Assembly (NCBI RefSeq): GCF_001426755.1 | Contig: NZ_LMFJ01000001.1 | Span: forward strand, 232,961-296,960 | Length of the DNA stretch: 64,000 nucleotides | Direction of reading: 5' to 3' | Source: Aeromicrobium sp. Root495 | GTDB taxonomy: Bacteria > Actinomycetota > Actinomycetes > Propionibacteriales > Nocardioidaceae | Shown: positions 7,886 through 14,465 of the stretch, in pieces | How the letters are laid out: the number at the start of each line of letters is the position of its first letter | Numbering within the stretch: position 1 is the stretch's first letter | Notes under the pieces: model-generated | What the model was told of the DNA's origin: nothing | Databases searched by the model: none | Seen by the model: the letters and a program-made list of their open reading frames with translations, nothing else | Position numbers and translations under genes: made by a program

Positions 7886-8136
7886 GCCGCACCGTCCGCG
7901 CTGAGCTGGACCTCGCCGTACGTGAGGCCGAGACGCGTGGTGTCGGTGGCCAGGTCGTAGGTCTCTTCGACGACGGTGAGGAGTTGGCCCTTCGGGATGC
8001 CCTCGCCGGGGAGCATCGGACCCATCACGGTCCCGAGCTGGCCACGGACGTCGCCGGGGTAGTTGAGGTGCTGCACGGCCGAGGGGATCGGCAGGGCCGG
8101 GAGCTCCTCGGGAGTGCGGTCGCTTCGTCTGGTCAT
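7882..8136 (-). CDS. Small hypothetical prophage protein
   Basis: An 84-residue protein with a Pro-rich N-terminus and a beta-like C-terminal half (GQLLTVVEETYDLATDTTRLG). GAAAGGCG lies in front of its ATG and a 36-bp gap separates it from the previous gene, one of the few places where the chain of overlapping genes is interrupted. Confidence 0.6.
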   Translation of the reverse strand: MTRRSDRTPEELPALPIPSAVQHLNYPGDVRGQLGTVMGPMLPGEGIPKGQLLTVVEETYDLATDTTRLGLTYGEVQLSADGAA

Positions 8137-8172
8137 GGTCGCGCCTTTCGTGGGTTGGTGGTGCGGGGTCGT

Positions 8173-8916
8173 TCAGGAGTCGGTCGGGGTCCCTGGCTGT
8201 TCTGAGTCGGAACTGAGTACGTTCTGGGGCCCCGACCCGACCCGACCCGACCCGTGTGTGGACCCCTCGGAACTGAGTACGGCGGCGGTCTCGGGGGTCC
8301 GCTCCTCGACCGCCGGGGCGCCCATGGTTCCGGGCGGCAGGAGGCGCATTCCGGCCTCTTTGAGGGTCAGGTGGCGCTTGCGGGAGTTGCAGCCACGGCA
8401 GGCGATGACGACGTTCTCGGACGTGTTCTTGCCGCCCTTGATCACGGGCTTGATGTGGTCGTACGTCGCCCCCGCAGGGCCACGCTGGTTGCCCCAGCGG
8501 ACCTGCGAACCGCAGTAGCGGCACCGGTCCTGGTCGCGCTTCTTGATGAACGTGACGAGCTTCGTGTCACGCATCAGCGCGATGCGCATGCGCTCGGCCT
8601 CACGGTCGGCCAGGATCTTCTCGCGCAGGTCGTTGTAGTCCGTCCAGTCGTGGAACGCGTGATGCTCCCGACCCTCGACGTCGACCACGGACCACAAGCC
8701 CACCCCGACGAGCAACGCCGCCAGCTCCCGCCACCTCGAGTGCCACCTGCGCAGGACGAACGCAGAGACCAGCCCGTCGGACAACTGGTCACCTGACCAG
8801 GACCCCGCGAGTGCCCACAGACCCATGGCTGCGAGAGCGTCCGTCTCGTCCGGGCCCTCCAGGAGCCGTTGCACCTTCGGGTGGTCGTGCAGCTTGTCGT
8901 CGACCTTGAACCACAT
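8173..8916 (-). CDS. Replisome-organiser-like protein with HNH domain
   Basis: A 247-residue protein. Residues 1-100 (MWFKVDDKLHDHPKVQRL...MGLWALAGSW...WHDWTDYN-type) match the winged-helix N-terminal domain of actinophage DnaD/replisome-organiser proteins. Residues 118-175 form a HNH module (CRYCGSQV, YDHIKPVIKGG, CRGCNSRKR). The tail is a low-complexity linker in which VLSS-E/D recurs. Such proteins probably help load the host helicase at the phage origin; this is family inference. The start at 8916 shares one base with the upstream stop (TGATG). Confidence 0.7.
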   Translation of the reverse strand: MWFKVDDKLHDHPKVQRLLEGPDETDALAAMGLWALAGSWSGDQLSDGLVSAFVLRRWHSRWRELAALLVGVGLWSVVDVEGREHHAFHDWTDYNDLREKILADREAERMRIALMRDTKLVTFIKKRDQDRCRYCGSQVRWGNQRGPAGATYDHIKPVIKGGKNTSENVVIACRGCNSRKRHLTLKEAGMRLLPPGTMGAPAVEERTPETAAVLSSEGSTHGSGRVGSGPQNVLSSDSEQPGTPTDS

Positions 8917-9185
8917 CAGGCAGTCGACCCCGCAGCGCAGACGTGGGGCAGGTGCCAGTCGAGGAGTCGCATGGCGATCTCCACCGCGCGAGACCGCGTC
9001 GTGGCGAGCTCGTTGGCGATGGCATCGCACACGCGCCCAGGACGCCACGCAAAGCCGCCGACCACAGCGACCGCATGCTCGCCGATGAACGTGAGGCGTG
9101 CGGGCTGCAGCACAACGTCCTCGCCCCCAACCGCGCCTCGAGCGACGAGCACGGGAGCCTTGCAGAGCGGGCACAGCGGGTTCAT
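8916..9185 (-). CDS. Small zinc-ribbon prophage protein
   Basis: An 89-residue protein beginning MNPLCPLCKAPVLVARG, an N-terminal CPLC knuckle, then a helical body with LATTRSRAVEIAMRLLDWH and a distal HVC. It could bind zinc but has no known family. The start at 9185 overlaps the upstream stop as ATGA; the longer frame to 9542 is out-of-frame noise over the neighbour. Confidence 0.6.
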   Translation of the reverse strand: MNPLCPLCKAPVLVARGAVGGEDVVLQPARLTFIGEHAVAVVGGFAWRPGRVCDAIANELATTRSRAVEIAMRLLDWHLPHVCAAGSTA

Positions 9186-9601
9186 GAGGGGTCCTTCGGT
9201 AGGAGGTTGCTCGGGTGGGTGGCTCGGAACTTGCTCGCGCAGACGAGGCAGAGGTCCTGATGGTGAGGTCGTGCGCCGGGCGTCCCGCGGGCCCCGGCAG
9301 CGCCAGAGGTGTGGCCGGGGAACACGACGGACCGCACGTACTCCTTGCCGGCCTTCACGAGGCGTCGGCACTTCGCGCACTGGTGGTCGATGCGGCCCCT
9401 CACCAGGCGGGCGGTGTGCAGGGTGTCCCTGATCTCCGGGAGCTGCCTTGCCACCACACGGACGCTGTCCACACGCACACGTGCGAACTCGGTCCCCAGG
9501 GCCACGTCGACCTGCCAGTCCTCCGGCCGCGGCTGCACCCACACCTGGCCCTCGCGCCCGTCCTCGAGCACGACGTCATCACCGACCCTCAGGAGCGTCA
9601 T
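9182..9601 (-). CDS. Hypothetical prophage protein with zinc-binding C-terminus
   Basis: A 139-residue protein. The N-terminal 50 residues form beta strands (LLRVGDDVVLEDGREGQVWVQ). The C-terminal half has CAKCRRLVKAGKEYVRSVVFPGH and CLVCASKF, a typical two-knuckle zinc site. The start at ATG 9601 is a TGATG overlap; GTG 9604 (GTGA) is equally possible. The function is unknown. Confidence 0.6.
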   Translation of the reverse strand: MTLLRVGDDVVLEDGREGQVWVQPRPEDWQVDVALGTEFARVRVDSVRVVARQLPEIRDTLHTARLVRGRIDHQCAKCRRLVKAGKEYVRSVVFPGHTSGAAGARGTPGARPHHQDLCLVCASKFRATHPSNLLPKDPS

Positions 9602-9834
9602 CACGACCACCCCCGACGGCTCTCACGGACGTCCGAGCGGGACTTCTTACCCGACCGGACCTGCATCGGGAGGTGCCCGAAGTGGTACACGTCGCCGCAC
9701 CGGTACACCGACTGGTGATCGCCCGGGTACAGCCGCTTCATGGCCCTCTTGGCGGTCTGCTTCGACGCGTAGCCGCGCTTCCCGCAGACCACGCAGGTGC
9801 CGACCTGGCCGTTCGTCTTCGACCGGCCCGTCAT
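9601..9834 (-). CDS. Small zinc-finger-like prophage protein
   Basis: A 77-residue basic protein: GTCVVCGKRGYASKQTAKRAMKRL, then YRCGDVYHFGH, giving a C-C-C-H arrangement resembling small RNA- or DNA-binding zinc fingers with Ser/Arg-rich ends. Coupled to its neighbours by ATGA and TGATG overlaps. Confidence 0.6.
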   Translation of the reverse strand: MTGRSKTNGQVGTCVVCGKRGYASKQTAKRAMKRLYPGDHQSVYRCGDVYHFGHLPMQVRSGKKSRSDVRESRRGWS

Positions 9835-10025
9835 GACGCCCTCGGGTAGTAGACGAGACCGCGACGGACCCACGCGCCGTGGAAGGCGACCGAGACCTCG
9901 GACGACGAGTTGTTGCGACATGGCCCGCACAGCTCGTCGTCGTGCTTCGACGCAAGCCGGTTGCCGCCGCAGCTCGAGCACTTCGTCTCGATCCTGCGGC
10001 CCACACGAGGCTCCGTGGTGCTCAC
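9831..10025 (-). CDS. Small zinc-ribbon prophage protein
   Basis: A 64-residue protein with CSSCGGNRLASKHDDELCGPC (residues 16-36), a classic CxxC...CxxC ribbon, followed by a WVRRGLVYYP tail. GTG 10025 gives a GTGA overlap with the preceding stop. It resembles WhiB-unrelated small ribbon proteins seen in many actinophages; the role is unknown. Confidence 0.6.
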   Translation of the reverse strand: MSTTEPRVGRRIETKCSSCGGNRLASKHDDELCGPCRNNSSSEVSVAFHGAWVRRGLVYYPRAS

Positions 10026-10255
10026 GCCGCCTCCTCCTGCTCGACCGGTTCGGGGGTGTTCTTCGTCTGCTTGAGCCACTCGTGGAACGTGATGAGCGGG
10101 TGCTCTTCGAGGTACTCGCGGTACTCCGTCTCCCACCCGTTCGCGGTCTCGCGGGCGAGGTCCTCCTGACGGATCCGCTCCTCCTGGTAGTCGCGGACAC
10201 GACGCCGATGGAGACAGTCGGCCTTGCACTTCGTCATGCGTGGTGAGCACGGCAT
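10022..10255 (-). CDS. Small charged prophage protein
   Basis: A 77-residue, strongly charged helical protein (CKADCLHRRRVRDYQEERIRQ near residues 10-30, then WETEYREYLEEHP and FHEWLKQTKNT). It overlaps the preceding stop as TGATG at 10255. No family is recognised. Confidence 0.55.
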   Translation of the reverse strand: MPCSPRMTKCKADCLHRRRVRDYQEERIRQEDLARETANGWETEYREYLEEHPLITFHEWLKQTKNTPEPVEQEEAA

Positions 10256-10539
10256 CAGCCCCGCTCCCTTCGGACCCACTCAGCGATCTCGGGGTGCCGG
10301 TGGTCCTCAGGGACGCCGCCCGCGTACATCGCTCGGATGGCGTCGATGGCCTGCTCGCGGTGCCGGTACGTCTCGGACGGCTGGGGCACGTCGGAGCCGC
10401 GGACCGAGATCATCCAGCGGCGCGTGCGGGGGAGCTGGACGAGCTTGGAGATCGGGACCCCGCGCACCAGGACGCGCACGTCGTCATCGGTGACCGTGAT
10501 CGTGGGGCAGTCCCACGTCCCGGGCTTGACGCCGACCAT
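10255..10539 (-). CDS. Hypothetical prophage protein
   Basis: A 94-residue protein. Residues 10-50 are beta-like (TITVTDDDVRVLVRGVPISKL..RRWMISVRG) and the rest is a helix with TYRHREQAIDAIRAMYAGG. The pattern suggests a small two-layer domain, unassigned. ATG 10539 shares a base with the previous stop; GTG 10542 is an alternative. Confidence 0.55.
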   Translation of the reverse strand: MVGVKPGTWDCPTITVTDDDVRVLVRGVPISKLVQLPRTRRWMISVRGSDVPQPSETYRHREQAIDAIRAMYAGGVPEDHRHPEIAEWVRRERG

Positions 10540-11189
10540 CACGAGTCGATCCCGAGGACGCTCGCTGCCTGCTCAAGGTCGTCCCAGAGGAAGCGGTCAC
10601 CGCTGACATCCGGGTGTGCGACCTTGCGAGCTCGGCGCAACGCGCGACGGAGACTGTCAGGGTCCGTCTGCAGGTTGCGGACGTCTACGGCGATAGCTTC
10701 GGCAAGGACGGCGACCGCCTGGTCGCGAGTCATGCCCCCGAGCGGGACCCCACCGGAGCCGGCAGGCAGCGCGGCGTAGCCGGCGTACTGCTGGCCGCGG
10801 TCCGAGGCCCCGTACCGCTCGATGTCACGGAGCCGCTCGAGGGTGAGGGCCACGCCGCGGACGTTGTGCCGCCAGCCGCCCGCTGCGCTGTACGCGGGGG
10901 AGTCGAGCGCGTCGTTGCGGTAGACCAACGTCCCGTGCTCGGTCTCGAACGAGACGACCACGGCCGGCGACAGCGGCGTCTGGTTCGCCTTGAGCCCGAG
11001 CGAGTCCACGCGGATCGCACCCGGCAGGACGTCGAGCTCGATCGTGATGTCCTCGCCGCCGAGCAGCTCGACCTCACGGGCCAGCAGCTTGAGGGTGTCC
11101 TTCCACTCGGCCGAGAACTGCGACGACCGGCGATCGCCAGCGGGCCGCTGCCACGACTTGTCGCCCATCGGGCGGTACATGACCGTCAT
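10539..11189 (-). CDS. DnaJ-like (J-domain) prophage protein
   Basis: A 216-residue protein whose C-terminal 45 residues read LRRALRRARKVAHPDVSGDRFLWDDLEQAASVLG. That is helix II, the invariant HPD tripeptide (192-194) and helix III of a J-domain. The N-terminal 150 residues are a phage-specific region starting MTVMYRPMGDKSW. J-domains recruit and stimulate DnaK (Hsp70). Actinophage genomes commonly carry such proteins, annotated as DnaJ-like chaperonins, and here it probably remodels replication or capsid complexes. Unusually, the J-domain is at the C-terminus and lacks a Gly/Phe-rich segment. Confidence 0.75.
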   Translation of the reverse strand: MTVMYRPMGDKSWQRPAGDRRSSQFSAEWKDTLKLLAREVELLGGEDITIELDVLPGAIRVDSLGLKANQTPLSPAVVVSFETEHGTLVYRNDALDSPAYSAAGGWRHNVRGVALTLERLRDIERYGASDRGQQYAGYAALPAGSGGVPLGGMTRDQAVAVLAEAIAVDVRNLQTDPDSLRRALRRARKVAHPDVSGDRFLWDDLEQAASVLGIDS

Positions 11190-11386
11190 CGGGACTCCTC
11201 ATAGGCAGGGACCCCGAGGGCCTTCGCGGCGTCGGACATCGGCACATCGACCGGGAACTCGGCGCCGGGCGTGACGACGACCGTCTCGTGCTTGCCTCGG
11301 TTGAACAGGGCGATGACGTGGCGCCGGTTGAACACCTGGCTGCCGATCTGCACGAACTCGTCGCGCTCGGACGTGTACCAGCTCAT
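11186..11386 (-). CDS. Small hypothetical prophage protein
   Basis: A 66-residue protein with a beta-hairpin-like core (EFVQIGSQVFNRRHVIALFNRG, positions 10-31; KHETVVVTPG). The pattern IALFNRG...VVV resembles small phage proteins of unknown function. The start at 11386 is an ATGA overlap with the upstream gene. Confidence 0.6.
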   Translation of the reverse strand: MSWYTSERDEFVQIGSQVFNRRHVIALFNRGKHETVVVTPGAEFPVDVPMSDAAKALGVPAYEESR

Positions 11387-11670
11387 GTCCACTGGCCGTT
11401 CTTCGCGTCGATCGCGACGGCCAGCTTCACGCCCTTGCGGAGCTCCACGACCTTCCACGCCGGCTCCTGATCGAGGGCGTACTCGGCGGCGTCGATCTTG
11501 CGACCGAAGACGACGAGGTCACCGAACGAGTCAGGCAGGTAGGCCGCGAACAGGGTCTCGACCTTCCGCGGCGGCTTCGGGGGAGCGGGGCGGATGTTGC
11601 CGACCGCTTCCTCGTCGGGCTTGCGGGCGGGCTTCGAGGTGGCCTTGGTGGCGGGCTTCGAGGTGACCAT
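11383..11670 (-). CDS. Hypothetical prophage protein with basic N-terminus
   Basis: A 95-residue protein. The first 35 residues are a Lys/Pro-rich flexible arm (TSKPATKATSKPARKPDEE, PAPPKPPRK). The remainder is a compact domain with FGRKIDAAEYALDQEPAWKVVELRKG. The basic arm suggests nucleic-acid contact. The start shares a base with the upstream stop (TGATG at 11670). Confidence 0.6.
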   Translation of the reverse strand: MVTSKPATKATSKPARKPDEEAVGNIRPAPPKPPRKVETLFAAYLPDSFGDLVVFGRKIDAAEYALDQEPAWKVVELRKGVKLAVAIDAKNGQWT

Positions 11671-11894
11671 CAGATGACTCCTGGGGTGTCGGGGTGGAAC
11701 TTGGATCGGTGGATTTCGAGGAGGGTGTGCTGGTCGGCCGGGATGGTGACGCGGATCCCGTCCGGGGCCGTCGAGACCTCGGCCAGCGCGACGTGCTCGG
11801 CGCAGACCGGGCACGCGAGCGGCACCTGGCCGGTGGACGGGATCACGCCGACGCCAGCCGGCATCGGGATCACGCCGCGAGTGGCCTGGCTCAT
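11670..11894 (-). CDS. Small hypothetical prophage protein
   Basis: A 74-residue protein: a Gly/Pro-rich N-terminus, CPVCAEHVALAEVS in the middle, and a C-terminal H...H (LLEIHRSKFHPD) that together could form a C2H2 zinc finger. ATG 11894 overlaps the stop of a 34-residue upstream gene by ATGA. Confidence 0.6.
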   Translation of the reverse strand: MSQATRGVIPMPAGVGVIPSTGQVPLACPVCAEHVALAEVSTAPDGIRVTIPADQHTLLEIHRSKFHPDTPGVI

Positions 11895-11995
11895 CGCAGG
11901 TACCGCCGCTCGATCCAGCACGCCACGGCGACGCACGGGACCAGCCAGGCGCCGACCTTGAGGCCGGACAGCAGGGTGATCGTCAGGTCCGCCAC
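11891..11995 (-). CDS. 34-residue single-span membrane peptide
   Basis: A very short frame starting GTG 11995 and ending TGA 11891-11893. It encodes a hydrophobic stretch LLSGLKVGAWLVPCVAVAC followed by a positively charged end WIERRYLR, so it is probably one membrane span with an inside-facing basic tail. Its stop makes an ATGA overlap with the next gene and its start overlaps the previous gene by 13 bases, keeping the unbroken coupling of the operon. Its function is unknown; small membrane peptides of this kind can modulate host envelope or superinfection. Confidence 0.55.
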   Translation of the reverse strand: MADLTITLLSGLKVGAWLVPCVAVACWIERRYLR

Positions 11996-12138
11996 GGCGC
12001 GCTCCTCGCGAGAAGCGCGGTGGCCAGGAACATCAGGGCGGCCATGAGGAGCTGAGCGGGGAGCAGTGGGACGACGCCGGCCTGGTAGAGGGCGAACACG
12101 ACCGCGATGGCCGCGAGCAGCGCAGCGAGGCGGATCAT
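11983..12138 (-). CDS. 51-residue two-span membrane protein
   Basis: A small hydrophobic protein: IRLAALLAAIAVVFALYQAG and then LLPAQLLMAALMFLATALLA give two membrane segments joined by a short VVPLL loop, ending RSAPWRT. It has the size and topology of small phage membrane proteins, and pairs with the membrane peptide just downstream. The start at 12138 overlaps the upstream stop by ATGA. Confidence 0.6.
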   Translation of the reverse strand: MIRLAALLAAIAVVFALYQAGVVPLLPAQLLMAALMFLATALLARSAPWRT

Positions 12139-12410
12139 GCGGTCACCGGGGCCTTGCCTCGGCGACCGGCCTTCACGGTCAGGGCCTTCGCCTCGCGCTG
12201 GCACTTGTCGCAGGTGCCGAGCGGTGGGTTCTTCGGCTCGAGGCGGACACGCCACGCGTGCATGCCGCGTGAGAAGGCGATGCGGTGAGCGGTCTCGATG
12301 CTGGCTCGGCGGCCTGACTTTAGGGCGATGTGCCCGCAGTGCGCGTGCTGGAGGACGAAGACCTTGTCGGGGCGGATCAGGCCGAGGAATCTCTGCAGAG
12401 CGTCGTTCAT
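12135..12410 (-). CDS. Hypothetical prophage protein
   Basis: A 91-residue basic protein with LQHAHCGHIALKSGRRASIETAHR in the middle and a CDKCQREAKALTVK knuckle near residue 70, giving a possible C/H zinc site. AGGAGA precedes the ATG at 12410, and a 95-bp gap with a strong hairpin lies upstream. This is one of the few genes here with its own good ribosome-binding site. Confidence 0.6.
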   Translation of the reverse strand: MNDALQRFLGLIRPDKVFVLQHAHCGHIALKSGRRASIETAHRIAFSRGMHAWRVRLEPKNPPLGTCDKCQREAKALTVKAGRRGKAPVTA

Positions 12411-12435
12411 GGGGTTCTCCTGTCGGTGGAGTGGA

Positions 12436-12482
12436 GGGGGCCAGTCCGGGCGCCCCTGGCGCGCAACGTCCGGACCGCCCCC
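12436..12482 (-). promoter_or_regulatory. Large imperfect hairpin in the early operon
   Basis: 12436-12449 pairs with 12470-12482 (GGGGGC...GTCCGG against CCGGAC...GCCCCC) with one bulge, around a 20-base GC-rich loop that itself can fold. It lies in a 95-bp gap between two early genes. No U-tract follows, so it may be an attenuator or RNA-processing site rather than a simple terminator. Confidence 0.4.
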
Positions 12483-12505
12483 GGGAGGAGGAAGGTCGGT
12501 GGCGA

Positions 12506-12865
12506 CTACTCGGTGTGGAGGCCGCGGAGCTGGAAGTGCTCGGACCACTCGGGATGACCGGCGATCATCAGCCGGACGTACCGGGACGCGTAGTCGTTGT
12601 TCAGGCGGAACTCGTCACCCGTCGTCTGCCGGCCGTACTGGCGGCGGAGGACCTCGACGAAGTGCTTCACCCCGAGACGGCTACGACCGTGAGCTAGGGC
12701 GTTCTCCGTGAGGCGCTCGAGCGCGGTCAGCACCCACGGGTTCAGGGAGTGGAACGACTCGAACCGCTCCTGGATCGTGGAGCCCTTGACCCGCGGCGGG
12801 ATCACCAGCGGGCGGACGTCGAGTTCGAGCTGGTCACCGACCACATCGGCCTGCACGGCGGTCAT
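12506..12865 (-). CDS. Hypothetical prophage protein
   Basis: A 119-residue protein with LNPWVLTALERLTENALAHG and VKHFVEVLRRQYGRQTTGDEFRLNNDYASRY, conserved features of a phage family of unknown function usually found next to excisionase/repressor genes. The helical, Arg/Tyr-rich C-terminal half could contact DNA. Overlaps the excisionase-like gene by ATGA. Confidence 0.65.
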   Translation of the reverse strand: MTAVQADVVGDQLELDVRPLVIPPRVKGSTIQERFESFHSLNPWVLTALERLTENALAHGRSRLGVKHFVEVLRRQYGRQTTGDEFRLNNDYASRYVRLMIAGHPEWSEHFQLRGLHTE

Positions 12866-13059
12866 GCGGCATCACCCTCGAGCCACTCATCGAGGCGGTC
12901 GAGGCGAATGCGCCACCGGCAACCCTTCGCCTTCTGGCTGCCCTTGAGCTCACCGGACTCCAGCGCGCGGAGAACAGTCAGGTACGAGTAGCCGCTGTAC
13001 TCCGCGGCCTGCGCCGTGTCGAACCAGCGGCGGCCCTGGTGAGAGGCGAGAGAGCTCAT
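12862..13059 (-). CDS. xis: Excisionase-like winged-helix DNA-binding protein
   Basis: A 65-residue protein with the MerR/excisionase (helix_turn_helix_17) pattern: FDTAQAAEYSGYSYLTVLRALESGELKGSQKAKGCRWRIRLDRLDEWLEG. Here LTVLRALESG is the recognition helix and RWRI the wing. Proteins of this size bend DNA at attL/attR and bias integrase toward excision, or act as early regulators. Its position right after the Cro-like gene at the head of the early operon suits an excisionase. The start at 13059 is an ATGA overlap. The symbol is given by role, not by close homology. Confidence 0.65.
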   Translation of the reverse strand: MSSLASHQGRRWFDTAQAAEYSGYSYLTVLRALESGELKGSQKAKGCRWRIRLDRLDEWLEGDAA

Positions 13060-13301
13060 GCCGCGCTCCACTGCGATGCCGCCGGCGAAACGAGATCGAC
13101 GACGCTCACCTCGAGCGCCGAAGCGATCGTGAAGATCTCGTCGACCGTGAAGCCGACCCGGCCGTTGATCTTCCGAGCCAGCGTGGACCGTGCGATGCCG
13201 GTGGAGTCACTCAGATCTGCTCCGCTGATCTGCTTGCGACCCATGACCGCTCGCACCTCTGCTGCGACGGATGCCTTCACGTCGCGTCCCATTTCGAACA
13301 T
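13056..13301 (-). CDS. Cro-like HTH (XRE) protein
   Basis: An 81-residue protein with a single XRE helix-turn-helix: SGADLSDSTGIARSTLARKINGRVGFTVDEIFTIASALEV (residues 26-65). It is the first gene of the leftward operon and faces the repressor across the switch region, the expected place for a Cro-type antirepressor. Its ATG lies 6 bases after a TAACTT -10, so the mRNA is probably leaderless. A TCCCATTT half-site lies inside its first codons. Confidence 0.75.
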   Translation of the reverse strand: MFEMGRDVKASVAAEVRAVMGRKQISGADLSDSTGIARSTLARKINGRVGFTVDEIFTIASALEVSVVDLVSPAASQWSAA

Positions 13302-13384
13302 GAGACGAAGTTAGTCCCAAATGGGACACGACGCAAGGACATCTAGCCAGCGTGTTCTAAATGGGATATCTTCCCTATATGGGA
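13287..13384. promoter_or_regulatory. Lysogeny switch: two divergent promoters and TCCC/GGGA operators
   Basis: The leftward promoter is TTGCGT (13336-13331), 17-bp spacer, TAACTT (13313-13308), then 6 bases and the ATG at 13301. GTCCCAAATGGGAC (13314-13327) fills its spacer. The rightward promoter has TATCTT (13367-13372) 6 bases before ATG 13379 and a poor -35. TTCTAAATGGGA (13355-13366) abuts its -10 and TCCCTATATGGGA (13372-13384) covers the start codon. A further half-site TCCCATTT is at 13287-13294. Repressor binding would shut the leftward promoter and tune its own. Confidence 0.75.
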
Positions 13385-13804
13385 CAAGACAGCGTGGCTC
13401 GCGGAGCAGTGAACCAGCGTGCGTTGGAGTTGATACGCGACGCGTTCAAGGCGACCGACCTGACTCAGCAGCAGGTGGCAGACCGGGCAGGAATGCCGCG
13501 CTCGACACTCGCGAACTTCCTCACGACCGACCGGCCGGTCCACGTCGAGCAGCTGGTGCGGATCGCCTTTGCCCTCGGCGCAGATGCCACCGTATGGATT
13601 CGCGACCTCGAGGAAGTCCGTCGCTCGGAGGGCGCGCGCGACACGCCGGTAACCGACATCCGCGATCGTCGTCGGCGTTCTGGTAGTGCGACCGAAACGT
13701 CAGACGCTGCGGATAGAACTGAGGACCTGGAGGCGGCCGACGCCTTCCGCGCCACCGAGGAAGACATCGAGCGCGAGCAGCGAGAACTGACGGAGGAACC
13801 GTGA
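13379..13804 (+). CDS. Prophage immunity repressor (XRE family)
   Basis: A 141-residue protein. The N-terminal HTH reads LTQQQVADRAGMPRSTLANFLTTDRPV (about residues 27-53) and continues LVRIAFALGAD. A charged C-terminal arm (residues 75-141, rich in Glu/Arg/Asp) replaces a LexA-type protease domain. It is followed by an ImmA/IrrE protease, the usual partner that removes such repressors upon DNA damage. ATG 13379 is preferred because TATCTT lies 6 bases upstream and no Shine-Dalgarno exists; ATG 13361 in frame is an alternative lying in an operator. It probably binds the TCCC/GGGA sites around its promoter. Confidence 0.8.
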   Translation: MGQDSVARGAVNQRALELIRDAFKATDLTQQQVADRAGMPRSTLANFLTTDRPVHVEQLVRIAFALGADATVWIRDLEEVRRSEGARDTPVTDIRDRRRRSGSATETSDAADRTEDLEAADAFRATEEDIEREQRELTEEP

Positions 13805-14211
13805 CCACTGCCCTCATGCACGAGCTCCTTCGGCATGCCGCGGAGCTCGAGGTCGACGTTGTCCACTGCTACCTGGACGGCAAGCGCGGCTGCTACCGCA
13901 AGGGCGACGGCCTCATCCTCCTCGATCACCGACTGACCGTGGCGCAGATGGAATTTACCTTCGCCCACGAGCTCGCCCACGTCATCCACGATGACACCAG
14001 CAGCTCGCCGCGCATCGAACGCCGAGCCGACATCTATGCGTCTGGCTACGTGATCGACACCCACGCCTACAAGCAGGCCGAGTGGAGCTACGGCTGCGAC
14101 GCCGGCACCCTCGCCCGCGAGCTCAACACCACCAAGCGCGCCGTCGAGTCCTGGCGCATCTGGTACGCCGCCCGCGGCCGACAGCTCGAGCAGACAGGAG
14201 CCATCGCATGA
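13801..14211 (+). CDS. ImmA/IrrE-type metallopeptidase
   Basis: A 136-residue protein with FTFAHELAHVIH (HELAH at residues 56-60), the zinc-binding HExxH of the ImmA/IrrE (DUF955) family, with a downstream Glu-rich ERRADIYASGY that supplies the third ligand region. In ICEBs1 and related elements ImmA cleaves the ImmR repressor, and this gene follows the repressor with a GTGA overlap, so it is probably the derepression protease. A distal helix-turn-helix-like LNTTKRAVESWRIW occurs near the C-terminus. Confidence 0.85.
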   Translation: MTTALMHELLRHAAELEVDVVHCYLDGKRGCYRKGDGLILLDHRLTVAQMEFTFAHELAHVIHDDTSSSPRIERRADIYASGYVIDTHAYKQAEWSYGCDAGTLARELNTTKRAVESWRIWYAARGRQLEQTGAIA

Positions 14212-14465
14212 CCAAGCCCTACCGACACCCCGTCCCCGACGAGCAGACCTGGGCCGAGGCGCAGATGGAGAACATCTCCCGCTCGATCGTCGAGTGGCGC
14301 GTCGTGGCCGGCGGCCTCTCCAAGATCGCTCTCGACAAGAACGGCAAGGTCCTCCTGCGTGCATGCCGCCTCAACGCTGCGAGCGACCGCGACCCCGTGC
14401 TGGTCGCTCAGGACACGATCGAGACCGGCTCGCAGGTCGTGGGGGCCGACGATGAGTGGGCCTGA
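14208..14465 (+). CDS. Small hypothetical prophage protein
   Basis: An 85-residue protein (MTKPYRHPVPDEQTWAEAQM at its start) with no recognised domain. It lies between the protease and the DUF3263 gene, with an ATGA overlap at its start and a 14-base overlap at its end. It is probably part of the rightward lysogeny operon. Confidence 0.6.
   Translation: MTKPYRHPVPDEQTWAEAQMENISRSIVEWRVVAGGLSKIALDKNGKVLLRACRLNAASDRDPVLVAQDTIETGSQVVGADDEWA

Noticed and set aside
13465-14364. 299-residue minus-strand frame over repressor and protease genes
   Set aside because: The plus strand has recognisable HTH and HELAH motifs with coupled starts; the minus frame is antisense noise.
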